DNA from: Burkholderiales bacterium
Lineage (GTDB): Bacteria; Pseudomonadota; Gammaproteobacteria; Burkholderiales; SG8-41
NCBI GenBank assembly: GCA_036262035.1
Contig: DATAJS010000019.1
Coordinates: 1-64,000, forward strand
Direction: 5' to 3'
Length of the DNA stretch: 64,000 nt
Under the pieces are notes generated by a model, which was not told the origin of the DNA, ran no database searches, and saw nothing but the letters and a program-made list of their open reading frames with translations. Position 1 is the stretch's first letter; every line of letters starts with the position of its first letter. A program made the position numbers and the translations under genes. Below are positions 42,649 through 51,273 of the stretch, one piece after another.

Positions 42649-43614
42649 ATGAAGCGAGCGGCGCTCGCGGTATCGGTTGCCGCCATGGCAACGGCCATCG
42701 CCGCGCATGCGCAATCGTATCCGGAGAAGCCGGTGCGCGTGATCGTGCCGTTCGCACCGGGCGGCAGCACGGACATCGTCGCGCGCATCACTTCGCAGAA
42801 GCTCTCCGAGCGCCTCAAGCAGACGGTCGTCATCGACAATCGCGGAGGCGGCGGGGGCAACATCGGCTCGGACCTGGTGGCCAAGGCGCCCCCGGACGGT
42901 TACCTCCTGTTGATCGGCACCGTAGGCAGTCTCACGATCAACCCGAGCCTCTACAGGAAAATGCCGTACGACCCTTTGAAGGAGCTGTCGCCGGTCGCGT
43001 ACCTCGGGTCGACGCCGAACATCCTCGTCGTTCACCCGTCGCTGCCGGTCAGATCGGTGCGCGAGCTGATCTCGCTCGCGGGATCGAAGCCGGGTCAGCT
43101 CAACTACGCTTCGGCAGGCACCGGCGGCTCGGTTCATCTCGCGGCCGAGCTGTTCAAGAGTCTTGCCAAAGTGGACATCCTGGGCGTGCCTTACAAGGGC
43201 TCGGGGCCCGCACTGATCGATCTCATCGGCGGCCAGACGCATCTCATGTTCTCGACGATGCCGCCGGCGCTGCCGCACGTGAAGAGCGGCAGGCTGCGCG
43301 CGCTCGGCATGACGGGCGCGAAGCGCTCGCCGCTCGTGCCCGACCTGCCGACGATCGCCGAATCCGGCTTGGCCGGCTACGAGATCACGCAATGGTGGGG
43401 ATTGCTCGGACCGGCCGGACTGCCGAGCGCGATCGTCACGCGGCTCAATGCCGAAGTGAACGCGCTGCTGCAGCAGCCGGACGTGAAAGAGCGGCTCACC
43501 GCCGACGGCGCGGAGCTGGCGCCGAACACGCCGGCGTGGTTCGCGGCTTATATGAAAGCCGAAGTGGCCAAATGGGCGCAGGTCGTGCGCGCCTCCGGCG
43601 CGACGGTCGATTGA
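42649..43614 (+). CDS. Bug/TctC family periplasmic solute-binding protein
   Basis: A 321-residue product 10 bases after the GntR gene, hence probably autoregulated with it. The signal peptide ends 'IAAHAQS'. Motifs: 'YPEKPVRVIVPFAPGGSTDI', 'VVIDNRGGGGGNIGSDLVAK', 'GVPYKGSGPALIDLIGGQTH', 'VPDLPTIAESGLAGYE'. Co-expression with the regulator suggests that its ligand or a product of it is the effector. Confidence 0.93.
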   Translation: MKRAALAVSVAAMATAIAAHAQSYPEKPVRVIVPFAPGGSTDIVARITSQKLSERLKQTVVIDNRGGGGGNIGSDLVAKAPPDGYLLLIGTVGSLTINPSLYRKMPYDPLKELSPVAYLGSTPNILVVHPSLPVRSVRELISLAGSKPGQLNYASAGTGGSVHLAAELFKSLAKVDILGVPYKGSGPALIDLIGGQTHLMFSTMPPALPHVKSGRLRALGMTGAKRSPLVPDLPTIAESGLAGYEITQWWGLLGPAGLPSAIVTRLNAEVNALLQQPDVKERLTADGAELAPNTPAWFAAYMKAEVAKWAQVVRASGATVD

Positions 43615-43710
43615 AGCCGCGGCCTTTGTCGCCGCGCGAGGCCGCGTTCAGGAAAGTCGTGCCCCACCTGGTGCGCAACGACGAGATCGAGATCCACAGG
43701 CGCTGACCGC

Positions 43711-45033
43711 GTGGACGGAACATCGAAGGACACATCGGTGGAACCCTGCTTTCTCACCGCTGCACAAGCTGCGGCGCGCATCCGCGACGGGACGCTCACG
43801 AGCGAAGCGCTGGTGAGATCGTGTCTCGAGCGGATCGCCCAGCGCGACGCCGACGTGCGCGCCTGGACCTACCTCGATCCGGCGCAAGCCATCGCCCAGG
43901 CGCGCGAGCTCGACAAGCGTCCGATCACGGGTCCTCTGCACGGACTGCCGTTCGGCGTGAAGGACGTCATCGACACGGCAGACATGCCGACCGGCCAGAA
44001 CTCGCCGCAATACCGGGGGCACCGGCCGAGCAAGGACGCCGGATGCATTACGGTCGTGCGCCACTGCGGCGCGCTCATCCTGGGCAAGACCGATACGGTC
44101 GAGTTCGCGGCGGGCGGGCGCAAGGCGTTGACGCGCAACCCGCACAACCTGGCGCATACGCCGGGCGGATCGTCGTCGGGGTCGGGCGCCGCGGTCGGCG
44201 ATTACATGGTTCCGCTCGCTTTCGGCACGCAGACCGGCGGCTCGCATATCCGCCCTGCGTCGTTCAACGGCATCTATGCGCTCAAACCGACCTGGGGAGC
44301 GGTCAGCCGCGAGGGCGCCAAGCTGCTCTCCGCGATGTGCGACACGATCGGCTGGTACGGTCGCTCGGTCGCCGACCTCGAGCTGGTCGCCCGGGCGTTC
44401 CGGCTGCGCGACCTGGCCGCGCAGGCGCCGGTGACGCTCCGTGGTCTGCGTGTCGCGATGTGCAGAACGCCGTACTGGAGCCAGGCGGAACCGCCGGCAC
44501 AGCAGGCGCTCGTGACGGCGGCGGAGCGGTTGCACGAGGCCGGCGCCGCTGTCGACGAGCTCGAGCTGCCGCCGCGCTTCGGCGGGCTCGACGGGGCGCA
44601 GCGCACGATTGCCCGCGGGGAGGGCGGCGCGGCGTTCCTGCCGGAGCTGCTCGCGCACGGCGAGCGCGTGCACCGCGAGTTCCGCGACATGGCCGAGAAC
44701 AGGCACGGCATCACCGGCGCGATGATGGTCGAGGCCTACGACCTCGTCGCAGAATGCGCCAGGACGTTCGAGTCTCTCGCGGCGAAATTCGACGCGGTCG
44801 TGACGCCGTCCGCGCCGGGAGAAGCGCCGGAAGGACTGCACACCACCGGTGACTTCATCTTCAACGGCCTGTGGACCGCGATGCACATGCCGTGTCTCGC
44901 CGTTCCGTGCATCAAGGGTCCGAAGGGGCTTCCCGTCGGCGTACAGGTCGTGGGTGCACGCTACGCGGACGCTCGCCTGCTGGCGGTTGCAGCGGCGATG
45001 GCGCCTGCCATCGACACCGGAGCGTCCATATGA
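43711..45033 (+). CDS. Amidase-signature family hydrolase
   Basis: A 440-residue product, probable GTG start. Catalytic Lys lies in 'GLPFGVKDVIDTADMP' and the Ser pair in 'GGSSSGSGAAVGDY' and 'GTQTGGSHIRPAS'. It lacks the C-terminal extension of the other amidase (40266). It should hydrolyse an amide to acid and ammonia in the cytoplasm. It follows the GntR-Bug pair and precedes an aldolase gene, so a short ammonia-releasing and C-C-cleaving pathway is possible. Confidence 0.9.
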   Translation: MDGTSKDTSVEPCFLTAAQAAARIRDGTLTSEALVRSCLERIAQRDADVRAWTYLDPAQAIAQARELDKRPITGPLHGLPFGVKDVIDTADMPTGQNSPQYRGHRPSKDAGCITVVRHCGALILGKTDTVEFAAGGRKALTRNPHNLAHTPGGSSSGSGAAVGDYMVPLAFGTQTGGSHIRPASFNGIYALKPTWGAVSREGAKLLSAMCDTIGWYGRSVADLELVARAFRLRDLAAQAPVTLRGLRVAMCRTPYWSQAEPPAQQALVTAAERLHEAGAAVDELELPPRFGGLDGAQRTIARGEGGAAFLPELLAHGERVHREFRDMAENRHGITGAMMVEAYDLVAECARTFESLAAKFDAVVTPSAPGEAPEGLHTTGDFIFNGLWTAMHMPCLAVPCIKGPKGLPVGVQVVGARYADARLLAVAAAMAPAIDTGASI

Positions 45034-45110
45034 AGCTGAAAGGTTAGGAACGCCGTGCGAGCCCACGGGCGCCTCGTCTTGGTTTCCAAATCGAAGAAAG
45101 GAATATCCGG

Positions 45111-45914
45111 ATGCGTACCAACAGGACAAAAGCAAAGATCGCCGCGGGCCAGTGCGCCATCGGGGTGAGCGTGGCCTTCCCGTCGCCCGACCTGGTCGAG
45201 CTCTGCGCGGCGGTCGGCTTCGACTTCGTCTCGTTCGACTGCGAGCACGAGCCGATGAACAACGAGCAGGTCGTGCACTGCATACGCGCGGCGGAGTCCT
45301 TCGACATCACCCCGATCGTTCGCCTGCCGCGCAACCCGGACTTCGTCCTGCGATTTCTCAACGCGGGCGCGCAGGGCATACACGTGCCCAGGTGCAGCTC
45401 CGCGGCGGACCTGCAGGAGGTCGTGAAATGGACGCGCTTCCATCCGCTCGGCGAGCGCACCTTCTACAACCGCGGACGCTCCGGCAACTACACCGTCGGT
45501 CTCCCCGACACGGCCGAGTGGGCGCAGGCGATGAACCGGGAGCTGCTGGTGATCTGCATGATCGAGGAGGTGAAGGCGCTCGACAAGCTGGACGAGATGC
45601 TCGCGGTGCCGGGGGTCGACGTGATCCATGTCGGCCACATGGACCTGTGGCAGTCGATGGGCATGCCGCCCGGCATGAAGGGCGTCTTCGAGCAGATCGA
45701 CGAGATCGCCAGGCGTGTCGTCCCCAGCGGCAAGTTCATGAGCCACACGATCCGTCTCACCGATGACGCGGTGGACCGCATGGGCCACTACATGGGCATC
45801 GGCTCGAAGCTGTTCACGGTCTCGCCGATGGATTTCCTGCGGCACGGCGGCGTGAAGCTGACGACGGCGGTCCGCGAGATGGAGAAGAAGGTCGCCGCGG
45901 GCCGCTCGAAATAG
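45111..45914 (+). CDS. HpcH/HpaI-type class II aldolase
   Basis: A 267-residue barrel protein. The catalytic region 'VSFDCEHEPMN' corresponds to D-x-E-H-x-P of HpaI aldolases; the phosphate/carboxylate loop has 'IVRLPRNPDFV', the metal-ligand Glu lies in 'VICMIEEVKALDKLD', and the Asp in 'IHVGHMDLWQSMG'. It would cleave a 2-keto-4-hydroxy acid to pyruvate and an aldehyde using a divalent metal. It is on the same strand as the preceding amidase gene. Confidence 0.88.
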   Translation: MRTNRTKAKIAAGQCAIGVSVAFPSPDLVELCAAVGFDFVSFDCEHEPMNNEQVVHCIRAAESFDITPIVRLPRNPDFVLRFLNAGAQGIHVPRCSSAADLQEVVKWTRFHPLGERTFYNRGRSGNYTVGLPDTAEWAQAMNRELLVICMIEEVKALDKLDEMLAVPGVDVIHVGHMDLWQSMGMPPGMKGVFEQIDEIARRVVPSGKFMSHTIRLTDDAVDRMGHYMGIGSKLFTVSPMDFLRHGGVKLTTAVREMEKKVAAGRSK

Positions 45915-45955
45915 CCTGCGGCCCGAGCCACACCCAAAGGAAAGTCGATATATGC

Positions 45956-46065
45956 ATGGGCAGGACGATCACCGAAAAGATACTCGCCCGCGCGTCGGGT
46001 GATGCCCGGTGACTATGTAAAGTCGGCCGCAGAGCGTTCGGCCGTCGGTACCAGTCGTCGGCTAT
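45956..46065 (+). pseudogene. N-terminal remnant of an aconitase/LeuC-type gene
   Basis: After a purine-rich AAAGGAAAG, a frame from ATG 45956 reads 'MGRTITEKILARASG', the opening of LeuC/homoaconitase large subunits. One frame shift near 46000 leads to 'VMPGDYVKSAAERSAV', the next conserved block. Nothing of the rest of the gene is present. It suggests that a hydratase gene once followed the aldolase gene and was lost by deletion. Confidence 0.68.
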
Positions 46066-46074
46066 GATGCGGTG

Positions 46075-46380
46075 ATGAGCGAACGCGACGACGCCATCGA
46101 AGTCCACAACCTGACCGTCAAAGGTCTCGCTGACGCGGTTGTCGTGCACCTCGAGGCGGGAAATTTCCAGGAGGCTCTCCGAGCGCTCGAGCAGGCCGTC
46201 GCCGCCTGCGAATCTCACCCGTCATTCGCCAAGTTCGCCACGAGTCACTGCAAGATCGTGGAGCAGATCGTGTCTGCCTGCGCTCAACTTGCATCGAGGC
46301 GCAATGAGGTCGAGATCATGAGGAAGGCCCGCGATCTCTCTGACCGCATGCACGTGCTCGACAGCAGCGAGCTGCACTGA
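46075..46380 (+). CDS. Hypothetical helical protein
   Basis: A 101-residue product read from ATG 46075, which follows a GTG one codon earlier. The sequence is helical with regular heptad-like pattern ('GNFQEALRALEQAVAACESH', 'IVEQIVSACAQLASRRNEVE'), three Cys, and no signal peptide. No family is recognised. It stands between the LeuC remnant and a regulatory region, with no obvious operon partners. Confidence 0.55.
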   Translation: MSERDDAIEVHNLTVKGLADAVVVHLEAGNFQEALRALEQAVAACESHPSFAKFATSHCKIVEQIVSACAQLASRRNEVEIMRKARDLSDRMHVLDSSELH

Positions 46381-46539
46381 GATGAGCCGATATACGTGGA
46401 GCCGCTTTTTTTGAGCGGAACAGGCTCAATGCAGGCGCTCCGAGGCTAGGCGTCGAAGAGGCGTATCGAGAGACTGGCCACCCTTCAACACCTGGCTATC
46501 CCGAACATTCCCGCGGATCGTGAAGCTGCGACGGATGTC

Positions 46540-46584
46540 AGTGCAATCGCGGCCGATTGCACTAAGAATCCAGTTGTATACAAT
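46540..46584 (+). promoter_or_regulatory. Putative promoter with two palindromes upstream of the second island
   Basis: A perfect 10-bp inverted repeat, AGTGCAATCG/CGATTGCACT with a 4-base centre, spans 46540-46563. Ten bases further the palindrome TTGTATACAA (46574-46583) overlaps a likely -10 (TACAAT 46579-46584) spaced 16 bases from TTGCAC (46557-46562). TTGTATACAA resembles FCD/GntR operators but differs from the 15-bp operator of the first island. The second GntR (61135) is a candidate binder. The gene controlled would be the Bug gene at 46681. Confidence 0.6.
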
Positions 46585-46680
46585 GGAGCACAGAGCGGCG
46601 ACAGCCGCCGATCGAGCGCCCGGACCCGCCGCGTGGTCGCGGCCGATGCGCGCGCCCATGTCGTATCAGGAGGAGGATTC

Positions 46681-47661
46681 ATGGCACACCTTAGGCGAAC
46701 CGCGCTCTTGCTCGCCTGCTTTTCCACCGCCGCCGCAGCGCAGGGGCCGGCTCCAGGCGCCGGCTCGACCGGCTTTCCGCAAAAGCCGCTGCGAATCATC
46801 GTCAGCTCGGCTCCGGGCGGTGGGCAGGACCTGACGATCAGACCCATCGCGCAGATCCTTGCGGAGAAGCTCGGCGTCGCGGTCGTCGTCGACAACCGCG
46901 GCGGGGCATCCGGAATCATCGCGATGGACGTCACGCGGCAAGCCGCACCCGATGGTTACACGTTGCTCGCAGGCGCCACATCGGTGAGCCTGATGGGCGT
47001 CACCAAGGTCTCCTACGACATCCGCAAGGTGTTCGATCCGGTCGTGCACCTGACGTCTCAACCGTATCTCTTCGTCGTGCATCCATCGGTGCCGGTCAGG
47101 ACGCCCAACGAATTCGTGACGCTGGCAAAGTCGAAACCGGGCGTGCTCACGTACGGCACCTCGGGTCCGGGAAGTCTTCACAACCTGGGCATGGACCTGT
47201 TCCAGTCGGTCACGGGTACGAAGCTCGTTCACGTGCCCTACAAGGGGAGCGGTCCCGCGCTGATCGATCTGCTGGGCGGGCAGATCAATCTCATGTTCAC
47301 CAGCACGACGTCCGGCGCCGCACCTATCAGGAGCGGAAAGCTGCGAGCGCTCGCGATCACCAGTCGGGAGCGCGTCCGCGCGTATCCGGAGCTTCCGACT
47401 CTCGCGGAAACCGTGGCGCCGGGTTACGAGCTTGGAAACATCTATTACCTGCTGGCGCCGGGCGGCACACCCCAACCGGTGCTGCACACGCTCAACGCCG
47501 AGATTTCCCGTATCGCCAACTCGCCCGAAATCCGCGACAGGCTGGCGGCGGAAGGTGCGAACCCGGCCCCTCCGCAGAGCGTGGAGCAGTTTCGCGCGCA
47601 GTTCGTCCGGGAGGTCGACAAGTGGCAGCAGGTCACGAAGCGCGCCCACGCGAAGCCATAG
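46681..47661 (+). CDS. Bug/TctC family periplasmic solute-binding protein
   Basis: A 326-residue product. ATG 46681 was preferred to an upstream start because GGAGGAGG is placed 6-13 bases before it. The signal peptide ends 'TAAAAQG', with a Pro/Gly linker. Motifs: 'FPQKPLRIIVSSAPGGGQDL', 'VVVDNRGGASGIIAMDVTRQ', 'HVPYKGSGPALIDLLGGQIN'. It is first in the second island and starts the second Bug-CapA-PrpD module. Confidence 0.93.
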   Translation: MAHLRRTALLLACFSTAAAAQGPAPGAGSTGFPQKPLRIIVSSAPGGGQDLTIRPIAQILAEKLGVAVVVDNRGGASGIIAMDVTRQAAPDGYTLLAGATSVSLMGVTKVSYDIRKVFDPVVHLTSQPYLFVVHPSVPVRTPNEFVTLAKSKPGVLTYGTSGPGSLHNLGMDLFQSVTGTKLVHVPYKGSGPALIDLLGGQINLMFTSTTSGAAPIRSGKLRALAITSRERVRAYPELPTLAETVAPGYELGNIYYLLAPGGTPQPVLHTLNAEISRIANSPEIRDRLAAEGANPAPPQSVEQFRAQFVREVDKWQQVTKRAHAKP

Positions 47662-47724
47662 AACGGTTGCGGTAACGCCGCCGCGACCGTCGCGGCATCG
47701 CCTCGAGACTCGGAGACACTACAC

Positions 47725-48873
47725 ATGACGACATCGCCCGGAAGTAACGGCGCCGAAATTTCCTTCATCGGCACAGGCGACTGCGGCCCGGTTCACGGGC
47801 CCGCCGACGGGTTCCCCATCGAGCGCTACACGGAGCTCGTGCGTCCGACTTTGCAAAGTGTCGACCTGAAATTCTCGAATTGCGAACGCCAGTATTCCGA
47901 CCGCGGCGCCAACGCACGCTCGGCCGACGACAGTCAGCCGCACGGACGCCAGCCGCCCGAGATGGCGAAGATCTTCACCGATTGCGGTTTCGACGCGGTG
48001 ACGATCGCGAATAACCACATGTACGACTTCGGTCCGGAAGCGCTGCTCGATACGCGCAAGCTGCTGCTCGACAAAGGTATTGCCGTCACGGGTGCGGGGC
48101 GCGATCTCGACGAAGCGCGCGAGCCGGCGATCGTCGAGCGCAACGGCATCAAGGTCGGTTTCCTCGGTTACTGCTCGGTCATTCCCAAGGGCGGTGAAGC
48201 TGCGCCGGGCAAAGTCGGCATCGCGCCGCTCCGCGTGCAGACGGAATATGACCTGCGCGGACCTCACGCGGCCCCACGCGTGATCACGCGTCCCGATGAC
48301 CGCGATATGACGATGATCCTCGACGACGTGGCGCGGCTGCGCCGGGAGGTGGACATCGTCGTGCTCGCGTTTCACTGGGGCGTCATCTGGGCGCCCCGGG
48401 TGATCGCCGACTACCAGGTGATCGCCGCCCACGCCTGTATCGACGCCGGAGCCGATCTGATCCTCGGCCATCACGCGCACGTGCCCAAGGCGATCGAGGT
48501 TTACAAAGGCAAGGCGATCTTCTACAGCCTCAGCAACTTCTGCATGACGAAGCCGTTCCCATCGCCCAAGTGGAGCGAAACCCCCTGGATGCACGGCGCG
48601 CTCCGCAACTATGCAGACCAGGACCCCGAGTACCCGCTCCTGCCGTATGGGCGCGACGCGAAGCGTTCGCTGCTGGCCAAGGCCACCTTCGGTCGTGACG
48701 GGGTGAGAAACGTCTCTTTCCTGCCGATGATGATCGACAAACAGTACCGCCCCGAGGTCCTGCGCGCGGGCGATCCGAGGTTCGACGACATGGTGGCGTA
48801 CATGGATTGGGCCTCGGACGGGTTCGACCACGTCTTCACGCCGCGCGGCGACGAAGTGCTGGTGACTGCATAG
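47725..48873 (+). CDS. CapA-like (PGA_cap) protein, cytoplasmic (paralogue 2)
   Basis: A 382-residue paralogue of the gene at 37727, again without a signal peptide. The motifs are 'SFIGTGDCGPVHGP', 'IANNHMYDFGPEALLDTRKL', 'VLAFHWGVIW' and 'GHHAHVPKAIEVYKGKAIFY', i.e. D, N-H, H and H-x-H ligands in the usual order. The gene order around it (Bug before, PrpD after) matches that at 36757-40269. Its substrate is unknown. Confidence 0.85.
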   Translation: MTTSPGSNGAEISFIGTGDCGPVHGPADGFPIERYTELVRPTLQSVDLKFSNCERQYSDRGANARSADDSQPHGRQPPEMAKIFTDCGFDAVTIANNHMYDFGPEALLDTRKLLLDKGIAVTGAGRDLDEAREPAIVERNGIKVGFLGYCSVIPKGGEAAPGKVGIAPLRVQTEYDLRGPHAAPRVITRPDDRDMTMILDDVARLRREVDIVVLAFHWGVIWAPRVIADYQVIAAHACIDAGADLILGHHAHVPKAIEVYKGKAIFYSLSNFCMTKPFPSPKWSETPWMHGALRNYADQDPEYPLLPYGRDAKRSLLAKATFGRDGVRNVSFLPMMIDKQYRPEVLRAGDPRFDDMVAYMDWASDGFDHVFTPRGDEVLVTA

Positions 48874-48885
48874 GAGAGCTCCCTC

Positions 48886-50292
48886 ATGAGCACATCGTCC
48901 ATGACCGCGCAAAGCGCCGACCGGATCCAGTCGAAGTTGAGCGGATATGCCGCGCGGCTGTCGTATGCAGACCTCGACGAGGAAACCATACATGCGGCCA
49001 CGACGCGCGTGATCGACACGCTCGCCGCCCTCATCGGCGGGTTTTCGGGCGAACCGTGCCGCATGACGCGCGAGCTCGCGGCAGGCATGCCGCAGGCGAG
49101 CGGCGCGACCGTCATCGGCACGAGCCTGAAAACTTCGCCCGACCTCGCCGCGTTCGTGAACGGAACGACGGCGCGGTACGTCGAGATGAACGACGTCTAC
49201 CACTGGCCCGGCAGCAGCGGCGGACATCCGAGCGACGTTCTGATGCCGATCCTGGCGGCAGCAGAGTATGCGCGAGCGAATGGACGCGACTTCATCACCG
49301 CCGTGGTGCTGGGCTACGAGATCTATTTGCGGATGTCCGATGCGGTAAAGACGCCCGGTTTCGATTGCGCGAATTTCTGCTGCATGGGCGCGGCGCTCGG
49401 CGCCGGCAAGCTGCTTGGACTGGATGCCGAGCGCCTCGCGCAGTGCCTGTCGATGGCGGTCGTGCCGAACAACGCACTCAATCAGGCGCGGACCGGGCAT
49501 CTATCGATGTGGAAGGCAGTCGCCGCAGGCCAGGCGGGGCGCGCCGGCGTTTTCGCGGCGCTGCTCGCGCACGCCGGGATGAAAGGCCCGCACGCGCCTT
49601 TCGAGGGCAAGGCAGGCTGGTGCGACCATGTGGCGCGGCGGCGCTTTACGCTCGGCGCGTTCGGCGGAGCCGGGACGCCGTTCAAGATCCGGGACACGTC
49701 GATCAAGCCGCGCGCCTCGTGCGCGACGACGATCTCGTCGATTCTCGCGGCGGAGAAAGCGGGCACGGCGCTCGCGACCACGGCAGAGATCGAAAGCGTA
49801 ACGGTGGAGGTCTACGAGCGCGCGAAGATCGGCATGGGCACCGGAGAGCACCATTGGAACCCGGACTCCAGAGAGACCGCCGATCACAGCATCCCGTATG
49901 TCGTCGCAGCGGCGCTGATCGATAAGCGCGTGTCGCCGGCGTCGTTCGCAGACGAGCGGCTGTGGAGCCCCGAGCTGCGCGCGCTGCTCCCGAAAATCGA
50001 GGTGATCGCTAACGAGGAATTCACCGCGGCGTACGAGCGCGTACCGGTGGAGCATCGCACACGCGTGTCCGTGCTGCTGAAGAGCGGCGAGCGCAGGACG
50101 GGTTACGCCGGCGGCGAGCAGGGTGACCTGTCTCAACCCAAGAGCGACCGGGAGATCGAGGAGAAATTCCGTTCGTTGACCGGAGACCGCCTGGGTGCGC
50201 AACGCGCAGACGCGGCGCTGGCTGCGCTGTGGAGACTCGATTCGATGTCCGATGTTTCGGAGATCGCCGACCTCGTGAGGTTCGATCGATGA
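48886..50292 (+). CDS. MmgE/PrpD family protein
   Basis: A 468-residue product. Active-site region 'VEMNDVYHWPGSSGGHPSDV' and 'AGTPFKIRDTSIKPRASCAT' differ from the 19471/24931 pair but match the gene at 57567 closely, so these two form a second PrpD subgroup. It ends with an ATGA overlap with the next Bug gene. A polycarboxylate dehydratase, decarboxylase or isomerase role is expected from the family. Confidence 0.92.
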   Translation: MSTSSMTAQSADRIQSKLSGYAARLSYADLDEETIHAATTRVIDTLAALIGGFSGEPCRMTRELAAGMPQASGATVIGTSLKTSPDLAAFVNGTTARYVEMNDVYHWPGSSGGHPSDVLMPILAAAEYARANGRDFITAVVLGYEIYLRMSDAVKTPGFDCANFCCMGAALGAGKLLGLDAERLAQCLSMAVVPNNALNQARTGHLSMWKAVAAGQAGRAGVFAALLAHAGMKGPHAPFEGKAGWCDHVARRRFTLGAFGGAGTPFKIRDTSIKPRASCATTISSILAAEKAGTALATTAEIESVTVEVYERAKIGMGTGEHHWNPDSRETADHSIPYVVAAALIDKRVSPASFADERLWSPELRALLPKIEVIANEEFTAAYERVPVEHRTRVSVLLKSGERRTGYAGGEQGDLSQPKSDREIEEKFRSLTGDRLGAQRADAALAALWRLDSMSDVSEIADLVRFDR

Positions 50293-51254
50293 AGCTGGCC
50301 TTCGCGTTGTTGTCGATCCCGGTCGCGATGTCATGGACCGCCGGCGCTGTTCATGCGCAACAAGCGTACCCCTCGAAACCCATCCGGGTACTCGTCGGTT
50401 CTCCTCCCGGAAGCGGCAGCGATGTCATCGCGCGAGCCATCACGCAGAAGCTTTCAGAGCGGCTGGGCCAGCAGTGCGTCGCCGACAATCGTCCCGGCGC
50501 TGCGGGCGGCGTCGCCCTGGAGATGCTGGCGAATGCACCCGCCGACGGGTACACGATCGGTACGCTCAGCGGGCAGAACGTTTCGGGCATGGTCATGAAG
50601 ACGATCTCGGTCGACATTCCGAAAGCGCTCACGCCGATCACCCTGATGATCTCGCAACCGTACGTCCTGGTGGTGACGCCGGCGCTGCCCGTGACCTCGG
50701 TGAAGGAGCTGATCGCGTACGCCAAGACCAAGCCGCTCGCCTATGCATCGAGCGGTATCGGCTCGACCGTTCACCTCGGCATGGAAATGCTCAAGATGAT
50801 GGCGGGTATCGACATGACCCACGTGCCCTACAAGGGTAGCGGACTGTCCATGGTCGACCTCATGGGCGGGCGCGTCCAGGCGGCTATCACCAACATGCTG
50901 ACTGCAGCGCCGTTGGTACGCAGCGGCAGGATCCGGGCGCTGGCGGTCACCACATCGAAACGCTCGCCGGCAATGCCGGACCTTCCGACCGTTGCCGAAG
51001 CCGGGGTCCCCGGCTACGAAGTGCGCAGCTGGTACGGGCTGGTGGCGCCGAAGGGGGCGCCGGCCGCGGTGGTTTCGACGCTGAACCGTGCGGTTGGCGC
51101 CGTGATGGCTGCACCGGAGGTTCACGAAAGACTCGTGGCTGACGGAGCGGAAGTGGCGGAAGCGAATTCGCCCGAACAGTTTCGAGCATTGATCGCGTCG
51201 GAGATCGCGCGGTGGACCAGCTTCCGCAGCCGCGCGAAGGTCAACCTGGATTGA
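50289..51254 (+). CDS. Bug/TctC family periplasmic solute-binding protein
   Basis: A 321-residue product coupled to the PrpD gene by ATGA. The signal peptide ends 'GAVHAQQ'. Motifs: 'YPSKPIRVLVGSPPGSGSDV', 'CVADNRPGAAGGVALEMLAN', 'HVPYKGSGLSMVDLMGGRVQ', 'MPDLPTVAEAGVPGYE'. The first-lobe loop is V-G-S-P-P-G-S-G rather than F-A-P-G-G, hinting at a different ligand. It is followed 19 bases later by the selenoprotein candidate. Confidence 0.92.
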   Translation: MKLAFALLSIPVAMSWTAGAVHAQQAYPSKPIRVLVGSPPGSGSDVIARAITQKLSERLGQQCVADNRPGAAGGVALEMLANAPADGYTIGTLSGQNVSGMVMKTISVDIPKALTPITLMISQPYVLVVTPALPVTSVKELIAYAKTKPLAYASSGIGSTVHLGMEMLKMMAGIDMTHVPYKGSGLSMVDLMGGRVQAAITNMLTAAPLVRSGRIRALAVTTSKRSPAMPDLPTVAEAGVPGYEVRSWYGLVAPKGAPAAVVSTLNRAVGAVMAAPEVHERLVADGAEVAEANSPEQFRALIASEIARWTSFRSRAKVNLD

Positions 51255-51273
51255 AGATGAAAGCGATTGCGAC

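Noticed and set aside
43615-43710. Spacer after the Bug gene with an open frame ending 'VVPHLVRNDEIEIHRR'
   Set aside because: It looks like a dispersed intergenic repeat translated by chance, and I could not find a second copy in the window to support a repeat call.
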